Of a DNA stretch of 23,208 nt, positions 1 to 7,680 are shown in pieces (position 1 is the stretch's first letter; the number at the start of each line of letters is the position of its first letter). Origin of the DNA: an uncultured Blautia sp. (GTDB taxonomy: Bacteria; Bacillota; Clostridia; Lachnospirales; Lachnospiraceae); NCBI GenBank assembly GCA_900765525.1, contig CAAFRY010000210.1:1-23208 (forward strand), given 5' to 3'. The translations under genes were made by a program, and so were the position numbers. The notes below the pieces were generated by a model. That model was not told the origin of the DNA and did no database searches. It saw only the letters and a list, made by a program, of their open reading frames with translations.

Positions 1-15
1 AGGCCCATTTAAAGT

Positions 16-30
16 TTTGCTTCGCAAAAG
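16..30. other. Short hairpin near the window edge
   Basis: TTTTGC-TTC-GCAAAA is a 6-bp perfect inverted repeat in the AT-rich edge of the window. On the minus strand it lies ~85 nt past the mfd stop codon. It could be part of the 3' end of the mfd transcript or belong to whatever lies beyond the window. No gene is visible in bases 1-113. Confidence 0.3.
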
Positions 31-61
31 GAGCCTGCTCACACCTGAATCATGTTCTTAC

Positions 62-88
62 GCAGCCCGACAGCAAGTGTCGGGCTGC
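62..88 (-). terminator. GC-rich hairpin downstream of mfd, possible terminator
   Basis: A perfect 11-bp stem (GCAGCCCGACA, 62-72; TGTCGGGCTGC, 78-88) with a 5-nt loop starts 25 nt past the mfd stop. No U-tract follows on either strand, so it is not a textbook intrinsic terminator. It may stabilise the 3' end of the operon mRNA or end transcription with help from other factors. Confidence 0.45.
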
Positions 89-113
89 TGTGTGTACAAT
101 AACGTGAAAAGTT

Positions 114-3100
114 CTACTCCGCCAGAATCCCTTCAAATTCTTTCAGCACCTTTCCCAGCAGCTCCAGCACGTCCAGCGTCTCTTTTGGCCTTCTGCCTTT
201 CAGGGAAAGGAGGAAGTATGGAGTTTCCTCCAGCTTCATTTTCAGGTTATCTTTGTACTTGTTTAAAATTTCCGGGAAGCCTGCGGGATTTAATTTTGCC
301 CGCTCAAAAAGGAGAATTTTCACCTCTGTACCGCTCTGCTTGATTTCCCGGATATAAACCCTGTGGGCCAGAGCCTTCAGACTAGCAATGGCCAGAAGGT
401 TCTGCACTGCCTTAGGCGGCTCTCCGAAACGGTCCAGCAGTTCTTCCATCATATCCTCATACTCTTCCTGGGATTCAATAGCAGCAATCCGTTTATAGAT
501 GTCCAGCTTCTGGTATTCGTTGGGAATATAGGTACCTGGAATAAAGGCGTTTAATTCCAGGTCAATAGTAGTCTCAAAATCTTCCTGTTTCTTAATTCCC
601 TTTTCTTCTTTCACCGCCTCATCCAGCATCTTGCAGTATAAATCATAGCCCACGGCCTGCATGTGGCCGTGCTGCTCTGCGCCCAGAAGGTTTCCGGCTC
701 CACGGATTTCCAAATCCCGCATGGCTATCTTAAAGCCGCTTCCTAAATCCGTAAATTCCCGGATAGCGTGAAGCCGCTTTTCCGCTACTTCCTTTAACAT
801 CTTATTTCTGCGATACATCAAAAAGGCGTAGGCAGTCCGGTTGGAGCGTCCCACTCTTCCCCTAAGCTGATACAGCTGAGACAATCCCATCTGGTCAGCA
901 TCATGGACAATCATGGTATTGGCATTGGAAATATCCAATCCGGTTTCAATGATAGTGGTTGACACCAGCACATCTATGTCTCCGTTAATAAATCCATACA
1001 TGATTTTCTCCAGCTGGTGCTCGTGCATCTGCCCGTGGGCGAAAGCCACATTAGCTTCCGGTACCAGCTTAGCCACCCGATTGGTGATTTCGTCAATGTC
1101 ATTAACCCGGTTATAGACATAGTAAACCTGACCGCCTCTTGCCAGCTCTCTGGTAATAGCCTCCCGTACCAATTCCTCGTTATACTCCATCACATAGGTT
1201 TGGATGGGCATACGGTCCATGGGAGCCTCTTCCAGAACGCTCATGTCCCGGATTCCAATCAGACTCATGTGAAGGGTTCTGGGAATCGGAGTGGCGGTAA
1301 GCGTCAGTACATCCACATTTTCTTTCATTTTTTTAATTTTTTCTTTGTGGGTAACGCCGAAACGCTGCTCTTCATCTATAATCAAAAGTCCTAAGTCTTT
1401 AAACTTTACATCATTGGAAAGAACTCTGTGGGTTCCGATAAGTATATCCACCAGTCCCCTTTTTAAGTCCTCCAGGGTTTTCTTCTGCTGGGCCGGGGTC
1501 TTAAACCGGCACATCAAATCCACCCGCACAGGAAAGTCCTTCATTCTCTGGACAAAGGTATTATAATGCTGCTGGGCCAAAATCGTAGTAGGAACCAGAT
1601 ATACCACCTGTTTTCCCTCCTGAACAGCTTTAAAAGCTATGCGGATGGCAATTTCCGTTTTCCCATAGCCTACGTCTCCGCATACCAGCCTATCCATGAT
1701 TTTGGTACTTTCCATGTCCTTTTTAGCCGCTTCGATGGCCGCAAGCTGGTCCTCTGTCTCCTCAAAGGGGAACATTTCCTCGAATTCTCTCTGCCATACC
1801 GTATCCGGTTCGTACCGGTACCCTTCCTGGGCCTGCCGGGCCGCATAGAGACGGACCAAATCTTTGGCAATATTCTTTACTGCCCCTTTGACCCTTGTCT
1901 TGGTTTTATTCCACTCCTGTCCTCCCAGCTTATTCAGCTTGGGCACCTTGGCGTCAGCCCCTGCGTATTTCTGCAGCATATCCAGCTGGTTAGGCAGGAT
2001 ATACAGGGTTCCGTTTCCTGCATATTCTATTTTGATGTAGTCCTTGGCCACCTTATCCACGGTGATTTTTTCGATTCCTTTATAGACCCCCAGGCCATGG
2101 TTCTCATGGACTACATAGTCCCCTATGCTCAGTTCACTGAAGCTCTGTATCCGCTTACCGCTGTACTCGCTGCGCTTTCTTTTTTTCTTCTTCTCCTGAC
2201 CGAATATATCTGACTCCGTGATTACCACAAATTTAATCAGCGGATACTCAAAGCCTCTTTTGGCATGGCCGAAGGCTGTCATAACCTCTCCCGGAGCCAG
2301 AAGTCTGTCCATATCCTCGCTGTAAAAGCTGGTAATCCCTTCCTGGGTCAAATCCTGAGCCAGCCTGGCTGCCCTGGTGCGGGAACCGGACAGAAGCAGT
2401 ACCTGATAACCGTTTTTCTTAAAGTGCTTCATGTCCTTTACCAGCAGCTCAAAACTGTTGTTGTATGGGCTGACAGACTTAGCCGTGGTATGGAACTGTT
2501 CTTTTATGTCCCATTCTCCCCTTTTCTGCTCAATGGTACAGAGGGACACACAGTTTCTCCGGTTCAGCTTCTGAACCACCTGGCGGCAGCTCATGAGCAA
2601 ATCCGTCTGTCCTCCCAGAAGATACCCTTTTTCCAGACGGTGCTCCATGCTTTCCCGGAATTCTGTTTCCACCGCATTTCCCTGCTCCAAAAGACGGTTT
2701 GTCTCGTCTAAGAAAATCAGCGTATTATCCTGTGGAAAATAATCCAGGAAGGTTACGGGACTTTGATAAAAATACCGGACAAAATGCTCGGCAGCGGAAA
2801 AATCCTGAAATTCTCTCAGGCTGTCTATGCTTTCCTCTACGGCACTGTTCAGCCGGGCCGCTTCCTCTGTAAGGAAATTATCCCGGAATTTTTTCACCAT
2901 GGCCTTTTTTTCTTTTTCAATGGCTTTTATGCCCTTTTCCAGCACTTCCCTGTCCAACACCATCTCCGCTGCCGGATAAATCCTAATCTCTTCCAGATTT
3001 TCAATAGAGCGCTGACTTTCTGCGTCAAAGCTGCGGATAGAATCAATTTCATCGCCCCACAGCTCAATCCGCACCGGATTTTCCCTGGTAAGCGGAAAAA

Positions 3101-3662
3101 TATCTACAATGCCTCCCCGCATGGAAAATTGTCCCGGCGCCTCTGCCTGAGCATTTCGCTCATATCCCATTCCCAAAAGCTGCCCTTTCAGCTTATCCAT
3201 ATCCAGTGGGCTGTCACTTTTAAAATGAAGGGTATGGTTCCGGATAATCTCCAAAGGAAGAAGATAATCCATGCAGCCTCCCATACTGGTGACTACGGTG
3301 ATTCCCTTTCCCTCCAGCAAAGCGGCAATAACCTTCATTCTCTCCTTGGTAAGAAGGTTTCCGTGAACATCCGCCTGGAAAAAGATTAAATCCTTGGCCG
3401 GATATAGATATACCTCTCTGTCATAAAGACGGTAATCCTCATATAATTCCTTGGCCTTTAAATCGTTTTCCGCAATTACCAGACAGTTGGCGTCCAAAAG
3501 ACCTCTGTCCTTTTTCATACCATCAAAAAGCCCATATATCATATGGGCTTTTTGAGATTCCACGCAGCCGGAAAGCTGCAAAAGACCTTGATTTTTAGAA
3601 AGTCTGGAACGAATCTCTTCATATTCCGTTAATTTTTCCAATGGCTGCATGAATACTTGCAT
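114..3662 (-). CDS. mfd: Transcription-repair coupling factor Mfd
   Basis: This is a full-length Mfd (1182 aa; the family is usually ~1150-1180). It is a DNA translocase that removes stalled RNA polymerase from lesions and recruits UvrA. Domains in order: UvrB-like N-terminus (the GQFSMRGGIVDIFPL block near residue 180), RNA-polymerase-interacting CarD-like domain from ~512 (GDYVVHENHGLGVYKG), RecG-like helicase with Walker A GDVGYGKT near 661 and DEEQ box near 761, a second helicase half with the QLRGRVGRS motif, and a C-terminal TRCF domain. The start is the first ATG, preceded by AGGAG at a 7-nt spacing; that ribosome site lies in the last codons of pth, only 3 nt separate the two genes, and translation is probably coupled. 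It is the last gene of the minus-strand operon that begins at 6431. The identification is secure. Confidence 0.98.
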   Translation of the reverse strand: MQVFMQPLEKLTEYEEIRSRLSKNQGLLQLSGCVESQKAHMIYGLFDGMKKDRGLLDANCLVIAENDLKAKELYEDYRLYDREVYLYPAKDLIFFQADVHGNLLTKERMKVIAALLEGKGITVVTSMGGCMDYLLPLEIIRNHTLHFKSDSPLDMDKLKGQLLGMGYERNAQAEAPGQFSMRGGIVDIFPLTRENPVRIELWGDEIDSIRSFDAESQRSIENLEEIRIYPAAEMVLDREVLEKGIKAIEKEKKAMVKKFRDNFLTEEAARLNSAVEESIDSLREFQDFSAAEHFVRYFYQSPVTFLDYFPQDNTLIFLDETNRLLEQGNAVETEFRESMEHRLEKGYLLGGQTDLLMSCRQVVQKLNRRNCVSLCTIEQKRGEWDIKEQFHTTAKSVSPYNNSFELLVKDMKHFKKNGYQVLLLSGSRTRAARLAQDLTQEGITSFYSEDMDRLLAPGEVMTAFGHAKRGFEYPLIKFVVITESDIFGQEKKKKRKRSEYSGKRIQSFSELSIGDYVVHENHGLGVYKGIEKITVDKVAKDYIKIEYAGNGTLYILPNQLDMLQKYAGADAKVPKLNKLGGQEWNKTKTRVKGAVKNIAKDLVRLYAARQAQEGYRYEPDTVWQREFEEMFPFEETEDQLAAIEAAKKDMESTKIMDRLVCGDVGYGKTEIAIRIAFKAVQEGKQVVYLVPTTILAQQHYNTFVQRMKDFPVRVDLMCRFKTPAQQKKTLEDLKRGLVDILIGTHRVLSNDVKFKDLGLLIIDEEQRFGVTHKEKIKKMKENVDVLTLTATPIPRTLHMSLIGIRDMSVLEEAPMDRMPIQTYVMEYNEELVREAITRELARGGQVYYVYNRVNDIDEITNRVAKLVPEANVAFAHGQMHEHQLEKIMYGFINGDIDVLVSTTIIETGLDISNANTMIVHDADQMGLSQLYQLRGRVGRSNRTAYAFLMYRRNKMLKEVAEKRLHAIREFTDLGSGFKIAMRDLEIRGAGNLLGAEQHGHMQAVGYDLYCKMLDEAVKEEKGIKKQEDFETTIDLELNAFIPGTYIPNEYQKLDIYKRIAAIESQEEYEDMMEELLDRFGEPPKAVQNLLAIASLKALAHRVYIREIKQSGTEVKILLFERAKLNPAGFPEILNKYKDNLKMKLEETPYFLLSLKGRRPKETLDVLELLGKVLKEFEGILAE

Positions 3663-3665
3663 AAC

Positions 3666-4295
3666 TTACTCCTGCTGCTGTGATTGCTGAATTTCCGGTT
3701 CCTTTTCCGGACGGGCCTTTTTCTTTTTGGCCGCTCCGTTCCAACGGTTCATGGCTGCCTCGATTCCCTGAGAGAGAATCATTTCCACCCCGTCTGCGGC
3801 CTGGCAGATGGCTTCATCCACCAGTTCCCGCTCCTGGGAAGAAAAACGTCCCAGCACATAGTCCGCCAAATCCCAGCCTTTTGGCTTCGCTCCCACCCCT
3901 ACCTTAACCCGGTAGAAATTCTGGGTGCCAAGCTGGGCTATGATACTCTTAATTCCATTATGTCCCCCGGCGCTTCCCTTCTTACGAATCCGAATCTGCC
4001 CCGGTTCTAAATCAATATCATCATAAATAACTATCAGCTCTGTCTCCGGGTCAATCTTATAATAATGCACAAATTCCCGGATAGAATCCCCACTGAGATT
4101 CATATAGGTCAAAGGTTTAATCAACATCACCTTTTCCCCGCCTATGATTCCTTTTCCGTACATAGCCTTGTGGGCAATGCCTCCCTGAGGAATCCTGTGA
4201 CGCTCTATCAATTCGTCTATGGTGTCAAAGCCCATATTGTGCCTGGTCTTTTCGTACTGTCTGCCTGGATTTCCAAGCCCTGCTATTAAAAACAT
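3666..4295 (-). CDS. pth: Peptidyl-tRNA hydrolase
   Basis: This 209-aa cytoplasmic enzyme cleaves peptidyl-tRNA released from ribosomes and recycles the tRNA. The family signature is at the N-terminus (GLGNPGRQYEKTRHNMGFD), with catalytic His19 in TRHNMG. The substrate-binding Asn lies in TYMNLSGDS and the catalytic Asp in IYDDIDLEPG, followed by the GSAGGHNGIKSI loop. Residues after ~190 form a Lys- and Gln-rich tail beyond the usual ~185-aa fold, probably disordered. pth next to mfd is a common Firmicutes order. It sits 10 bp downstream of the second G3E GTPase gene, so it is probably co-transcribed from the promoter near 6700. Confidence 0.97.
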   Translation of the reverse strand: MFLIAGLGNPGRQYEKTRHNMGFDTIDELIERHRIPQGGIAHKAMYGKGIIGGEKVMLIKPLTYMNLSGDSIREFVHYYKIDPETELIVIYDDIDLEPGQIRIRKKGSAGGHNGIKSIIAQLGTQNFYRVKVGVGAKPKGWDLADYVLGRFSSQERELVDEAICQAADGVEMILSQGIEAAMNRWNGAAKKKKARPEKEPEIQQSQQQE

Positions 4296-4305
4296 ATGCT
4301 TCTCC

Positions 4306-5259
4306 TTAATTAAAATATACCAGCTCCTGGGCCAGAGGCTCTGCTTCCTCCAGAGAAATGGCTTTCAGCACAGGCCCTTCCTTATGATAGGATTCCACAT
4401 AAGCATAATCTACCTCAGCCACCAGCTTTACCCATTTTCCGGTCTTTAATTTATTAGCTTCCGGATACTTGCACACATAACCAATAAAGGTGGTGTCATC
4501 CGCACAGCAGGTCATGGCCATCCTTCCCGGCACAAATACGTCTCTGGGAAGCTCTCTGGATTTCAAAACCATACCGGTAAAGGCTACTTTTTTTCCCTCA
4601 TAAGTTTCCGGATGGTCCATAGCGTCTATAAACCAGATACCATAATCCTCATCCATGATTTCAATAACGTCTGCCTTCACATCAAAGGGCATTTCCTCTG
4701 CAAAAATGTCCTCAATTTCCCCTTCTTCATCTTCAAAAATAATCTCTGCTCCCTGGTTTACCGCTTTTACACTTCTTCTGTAGGAAGCCAATGGCATGTC
4801 CTTGGAACAGCGGTTAAACAGCACCATATCAGCTCCCCGCACCATCTCCACAAACAGGGATTTCATGTTGTTCATATATACCTGGAAGGTACTGGCATCC
4901 ACAGTGACAATCTGCTGGACAACACCCCAGTCTTTTGGAAGTGTCATGGCCTCAAACTTGCTTACCTGCCACATACCGTTATACTCAATGATAACTCTCT
5001 CCGGGCTGTAAAAAGCGTCATAAGCCACCAGCCGTTCCGGCGTCAGCTCTTCTATACTGTTCAGTACCTCCACACTGGTCCTGCTCTTCTTTAATTTCTT
5101 AGGGTCAAATTCTACCTCACCCTCTTCACAAAGGATAAGCAGGCTAGGCCCGTCTATCTGAAAATATTCCTGCTCTATGGTAAAATCCAGGAACGTACTT
5201 TTTCCGCTCTCCAAAAATCCTGCCATAAAGTATATGGGAACTCTGATTTCTTCTTCCAT
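4306..5259 (-). CDS. G3E-family GTPase with DUF1980/YcgQ-like C-terminal domain
   Basis: A 317-aa protein with a SIMIBI-class P-loop (GFLESGKST, residues 14-22), as in CobW/COG0523 metallochaperone GTPases. The next family motif is altered: where the upstream paralogue has ENEFGEIGID, this one has CEEGEVEFD, and there is no CxCC metal site. The G4-type position reads FNRCSKD. The C-terminal ~110 residues (FTGMVLKSRELP, GRMAMTCCADDTTFIGYVC, then a W-VKLVAEV strand) resemble the TIGR03943/DUF1980 domain of YcgQ, which is linked to zinc-stress transporters in Bacillus; this match is from memory of the family. It follows the His-rich G3E gene by 35 bp and precedes pth by 10 bp. A partner role in zinc handling is inference, and the divergent GTPase motifs leave the hydrolysis activity open. 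Confidence 0.8.
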   Translation of the reverse strand: MEEEIRVPIYFMAGFLESGKSTFLDFTIEQEYFQIDGPSLLILCEEGEVEFDPKKLKKSRTSVEVLNSIEELTPERLVAYDAFYSPERVIIEYNGMWQVSKFEAMTLPKDWGVVQQIVTVDASTFQVYMNNMKSLFVEMVRGADMVLFNRCSKDMPLASYRRSVKAVNQGAEIIFEDEEGEIEDIFAEEMPFDVKADVIEIMDEDYGIWFIDAMDHPETYEGKKVAFTGMVLKSRELPRDVFVPGRMAMTCCADDTTFIGYVCKYPEANKLKTGKWVKLVAEVDYAYVESYHKEGPVLKAISLEEAEPLAQELVYFN

Positions 5260-5294
5260 CTTCCTGTCCTCTTATTCTATATCTAATCCAAAAA

Positions 5295-6431
5295 TTATAA
5301 TCCGAAAAGCTCCGCCAGCTTTTCCTCCTGAAGCTTAGAACCGATGACGCAAATTCTTCCTGTATAATCAGGAGAACCTTTGCGGATGTCGGCCTCGCCG
5401 GGAACCATATCAAAGTAAATCCATTCTCCGTCCTTTCCGGCTACCATTCCTTTAGCTCTCAGAACCATTCCATAGCTGTCATCCTCTGACAGCGTATCTA
5501 ATATGCTGCTGATTTCCTCCTGGGTGTAGGCTTTCACTGTCTCCCGGCCCCAGCTGGTAAACACTTCATCTGCATGATGGTGGCCGTGGTGATGATGGTC
5601 ATGTCCGCAACCGCATTCCTCATGGTCATGCTCGTGGTGATGGTGCTCATGGTCGTGGTCATGTCCGCAGCCGCATTCCTCATGGTCATGCTCGTGGTGA
5701 TGGTGCTCATGGTCGTGGTCATGTCCGCAGCCGCACTCCTCATGGTTATGCTCGTGATGATGGTGATGTCCATGGTGGCCGCCGCATACCGGGCAGGTTT
5801 CTTCTTCCATCAGCTCTTTTTCCAGAGAGCGGTTATTTTCCATGGTGTCCAAAATCTTCTTACCGGACAGCTGTTCAATTGGGGTGGTGATAACCGCAGC
5901 AGTCTTATTGAGAGAGCGAATCAGCTCTACGGCTGCCTGTACCTTATCTTCTGTAGCTTTCTCTGTATCTGTACGGCTTAAAATCACAGTTCCTGCATAC
6001 TCTATCTGGTTGCTGAAAAACTCTCCGAAATTTTTCATGTACATTTTGCACTTTGTCACATCTACCATAGTCGTAAAGCTGTTCAGTTTTATGTCAACTG
6101 TATCTTTTACTTTTTCCACTGCTTTGATAACATCAGACAGCTTTCCCACACCAGAGGGCTCGATAATGATTCTGTCCGGATGATATTTGCCGATAACTTC
6201 TTTCAAAGCCTCTCCGAAATCACCTACCAGAGAGCAGCAGATACAGCCGGAGTTCATCTCCCGGATTTCAATACCTGCCTCCTTTAGAAAACCGCCGTCT
6301 ATACCGATTTCTCCGAATTCGTTTTCAATCAATACAACCTGTTCCCCTTTGTATGCTTCTCCCAGGAGCTTTTTAATCAATGTGGTTTTTCCTGCTCCAA
6401 GAAAACCTGAAAAAATATCAATCTTTGTCAT
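5295..6431 (-). CDS. CobW/COG0523 GTPase (putative zinc metallochaperone) with His-rich repeat loop
   Basis: A 378-aa GTPase of the G3E family, which delivers metal ions to client proteins at the cost of GTP. Walker A is GFLGAGKTT (9-17), the family motif ENEFGEIGID lies at 36-45, and the metal site CICC at 63-66. EPSGVG is the switch region and SRTD replaces the usual NKxD guanine motif. Residues ~212-290 hold CPVCGG and a very His-rich loop with three 20-residue repeats around HEECGCGHDHDHEHHHHEHD, encoded by a 60-bp DNA tandem repeat. A CobW C-terminal domain follows (~295-378). Such His loops bind Zn, Ni or Co; zinc is the likeliest for a COG0523 protein, but the metal cannot be read from sequence. 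The start has a GAAGGGAG ribosome site. It is the first gene of the operon that ends with mfd. Confidence 0.93.
   Translation of the reverse strand: MTKIDIFSGFLGAGKTTLIKKLLGEAYKGEQVVLIENEFGEIGIDGGFLKEAGIEIREMNSGCICCSLVGDFGEALKEVIGKYHPDRIIIEPSGVGKLSDVIKAVEKVKDTVDIKLNSFTTMVDVTKCKMYMKNFGEFFSNQIEYAGTVILSRTDTEKATEDKVQAAVELIRSLNKTAAVITTPIEQLSGKKILDTMENNRSLEKELMEEETCPVCGGHHGHHHHHEHNHEECGCGHDHDHEHHHHEHDHEECGCGHDHDHEHHHHEHDHEECGCGHDHHHHGHHHADEVFTSWGRETVKAYTQEEISSILDTLSEDDSYGMVLRAKGMVAGKDGEWIYFDMVPGEADIRKGSPDYTGRICVIGSKLQEEKLAELFGL
5601..5770 (-). repeat. 60-bp coding tandem repeat (His-rich metal-binding loop)
   Basis: Unit 1 (5601-5660) and unit 2 (5661-5720) differ at one base. Unit 3 (from 5721) is a partial, more diverged copy ending near 5770. 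The period keeps the reading frame and adds 20 residues of HEECGCGHDHD-type sequence per copy. Near identity points to recent duplication or ongoing conversion. Confidence 0.95.
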
Positions 6432-6690
6432 GTGAATTACTCCCTTCTATTAAAAACCGTCTTTCTTACCGTTCCTGCCCCACCAGTGTGCCGGCACATT
6501 CCTTTACCGGCTAAGGATGCAAAATACTTTTTTCACCCTGCAGGCCGGTGCAGTGGTGTTGACCATCGCAAAAGGGGACGAAAGTCTCGCTTCCGCCCCT
6601 TTTTATTGCCACAAAATGAAGTTATCGCATAAAACATGAAATAATTCCGATTTCCGTTTAGTGCGACAGCCCCATAACCTTTCGGTGGTT
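6432..6690 (-). promoter_or_regulatory. Long structured 5' leader of the G3E operon, candidate cis-regulatory RNA
   Basis: From the promoter at 6691-6719 to the ATG at 6431 there are ~250 nt with no good ORF. Visible on the minus strand in order: an AACC/GGTT hairpin just after the start site; AAAAGGGG..CCCCTTTT at 6570-6604; CACC-A-CTGCA/TGCAG-GGTG at 6534-6558; GCCGG/CCGGC at 6490-6511; and TGGTG near 6481, which could compete for the CACCA arm. Overlapping partners (CACCA, CCGGC, CCTT/AAGG) suggest alternative folds. I compared it by eye with the cobalamin, SAM, T-box, fluoride, ZTP and NiCo consensus patterns and found no convincing match, so the ligand or protein, if any, is unknown. Confidence 0.5.
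6570..6604. terminator. Intrinsic-terminator-like hairpin inside the G3E leader
   Basis: AAAAGGGG (6570-6577) pairs with CCCCTTTT (6596-6603); the plus strand reads on into a T-run, the minus strand ends in TTTTGCG. A small GAC-GAAA-GTC hairpin is nested on the plus strand. On the minus strand it would lie ~85-115 nt into the leader, where it could act in premature termination; on the plus strand no gene would use it. Confidence 0.45.
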
Positions 6691-6719
6691 AGTATAACAT
6701 ATCTTTTTCGGCCATACAA
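6691..6719 (-). promoter_or_regulatory. Sigma-A promoter of the G3E-pth-mfd operon
   Basis: On the minus strand TTGTAT (6719-6714) is followed by a 17-nt spacer and TATACT (6696-6691). Both hexamers differ little from TTGACA/TATAAT and the spacing is ideal. Transcription would start near 6684, just past the dapF-like stop at 6724, so the -35 box lies directly behind that gene. Confidence 0.8.
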
Positions 6720-6723
6720 TAGG

Positions 6724-7563
6724 CTATCCCACAAAAAAGTCTTCAAACAGCTCTATTCTGCAGACTGGTTTTACACTTCCAATCATTTTTACCTTCCAGT
6801 CCTGGTCTATCTGTGTCCACAGCTTTCCGCCCGGCATGTGTACCATCACGTCGGAGTTAATAAGCCCTCGTTTGTAGGCGGCTCCTGCTGCCGCACAGGC
6901 TCCGCTGGCCGAAGCCAGTGTATAGCCAACCCCTCGTTCAAAGACTTCTATCTGGATATTGTTTTTATCCAGCACCTTTACCACCTGGGTATTGATTCTC
7001 TGTGGAAAATAATCTGCGGTTTCGGAATACTTTCCGATACTGCAAATGGTTTCCCGGTCCGCTTTTTCCGTAAAAATTACACAATGGGGATTTCCTATGG
7101 ACACGCAGGTACAGTCATATTCTTCCCCGCCAAAGTTAAAATATTCATGAACTGCCTCCCTCTTTGGTCCGGAAAGCTGCAGTGTTTCACTGTCAAAAGA
7201 AAGCTGTCCCATGGTCATCTGAATCCGGTTTCCCTGCCGGTTCAGATACCGCATTTCGCAGCTTCCGCTTTTGGTATACAGGGTAAAGCTTTCACTTCGG
7301 ATATAGCCTGCGGCCTTCAGATAGTGAGAAAAAATGCGCAGTGCATTGCCTCCCTGTTCCGCTTCCGTACCATCGGGATTATAAACCCGCACATGCATGT
7401 TCTCCCCCTCCATATAAGGGCCGGCCACGATTCCGTCTGAACCGATTCCGAAATTCCTGCTGCAAATGCGGACAATTTCCTCCTGCTCTAATTCCTTCTG
7501 ATTTTTTTTGCTGTCATATACCAGATAATCATTTCCCAGACTGTGATATTTACAAAATTCCAT
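6724..7563 (-). CDS. dapF: Diaminopimelate epimerase-family protein lacking both catalytic cysteines
   Basis: A 279-aa protein with the DapF fold: N-terminal KYHSLGNDYLVYD (residues 5-17), GSDGI near 41, NPDGTEAEQ (62-70), GNPHCVIF (157-164), ERGVG (209-213) and GACAAAGAA (221-229). In true epimerases two cysteines swap the alpha proton, in an AEMCGNGxR block and a TLACGTGACA block. Here these read AEQGGNALR (Cys to Gly71) and TLASASGACA (Cys to Ser218), and the Glu before TLA is Tyr214. A two-base racemisation is therefore hard to picture. It may be a non-racemising isomerase like PhzF in the same superfamily, or a divergent clade commonly annotated as dapF. It is divergently transcribed from an AraC regulator, which may control it. 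Family certain, activity doubtful. Confidence 0.8.
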   Translation of the reverse strand: MEFCKYHSLGNDYLVYDSKKNQKELEQEEIVRICSRNFGIGSDGIVAGPYMEGENMHVRVYNPDGTEAEQGGNALRIFSHYLKAAGYIRSESFTLYTKSGSCEMRYLNRQGNRIQMTMGQLSFDSETLQLSGPKREAVHEYFNFGGEEYDCTCVSIGNPHCVIFTEKADRETICSIGKYSETADYFPQRINTQVVKVLDKNNIQIEVFERGVGYTLASASGACAAAGAAYKRGLINSDVMVHMPGGKLWTQIDQDWKVKMIGSVKPVCRIELFEDFFVG

Positions 7564-7602
7564 AAATCTTCCCTCACCCTAAAAATTTTTCCCTTTTCCT
7601 CA

Positions 7603-7636
7603 GTGTATCAGACACTATTGTGTTATAATACTGATA
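7603..7636. promoter_or_regulatory. Divergent control region: -10 box of the AraC gene with flanking inverted repeats
   Basis: On the plus strand TATAAT lies at 7624-7629; no convincing -35 box stands 17 nt upstream, which fits an activated promoter. It is bracketed by TATCAG (7606-7611) and CTGATA (7631-7636), and GTGT-ATCAG-ACAC (7603-7615) is a small palindrome. These could be operator half-sites for the AraC protein acting on its own gene and the divergent dapF-like gene. Confidence 0.45.
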
Positions 7637-7680
7637 TAGTGCCAAAAACATTGCATATTGTGCTGTCTTTAGGAGGTTCC

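Noticed and set aside
62..88. Strong intrinsic terminator of mfd
   Set aside because: The stem is perfect but no T-run follows on either strand, so it is listed only as a possible terminator.
1566..3389. Several plus-strand open frames of 91-215 aa inside mfd
   Set aside because: They are antisense to a complete Mfd and show no family motif.
5601..5770. CRISPR-like array
   Set aside because: Units are contiguous with no spacers, are in frame with a CobW protein and encode a metal-binding loop.
5534..5981. Met/Val/Thr-rich open frames over the His-rich repeat (one on each strand)
   Set aside because: They are alternative readings of the 60-bp tandem repeat; the repeated composition keeps all frames open.
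6432..6690. Cobalamin riboswitch upstream of the CobW-type gene
   Set aside because: CACCACTG looks suggestive, but the B12 box (AGCCAGGAGACCTGCC type) and the core GGTGxAAxTCC block are missing, and COG0523 proteins of this kind more often handle zinc.
6661..7440. A 259-aa plus-strand open frame overlapping the dapF-like gene
   Set aside because: It is antisense to a clear DapF-family protein, and its product is Cys/His/Ser-rich without a domain. It begins inside the promoter of the minus-strand G3E operon.
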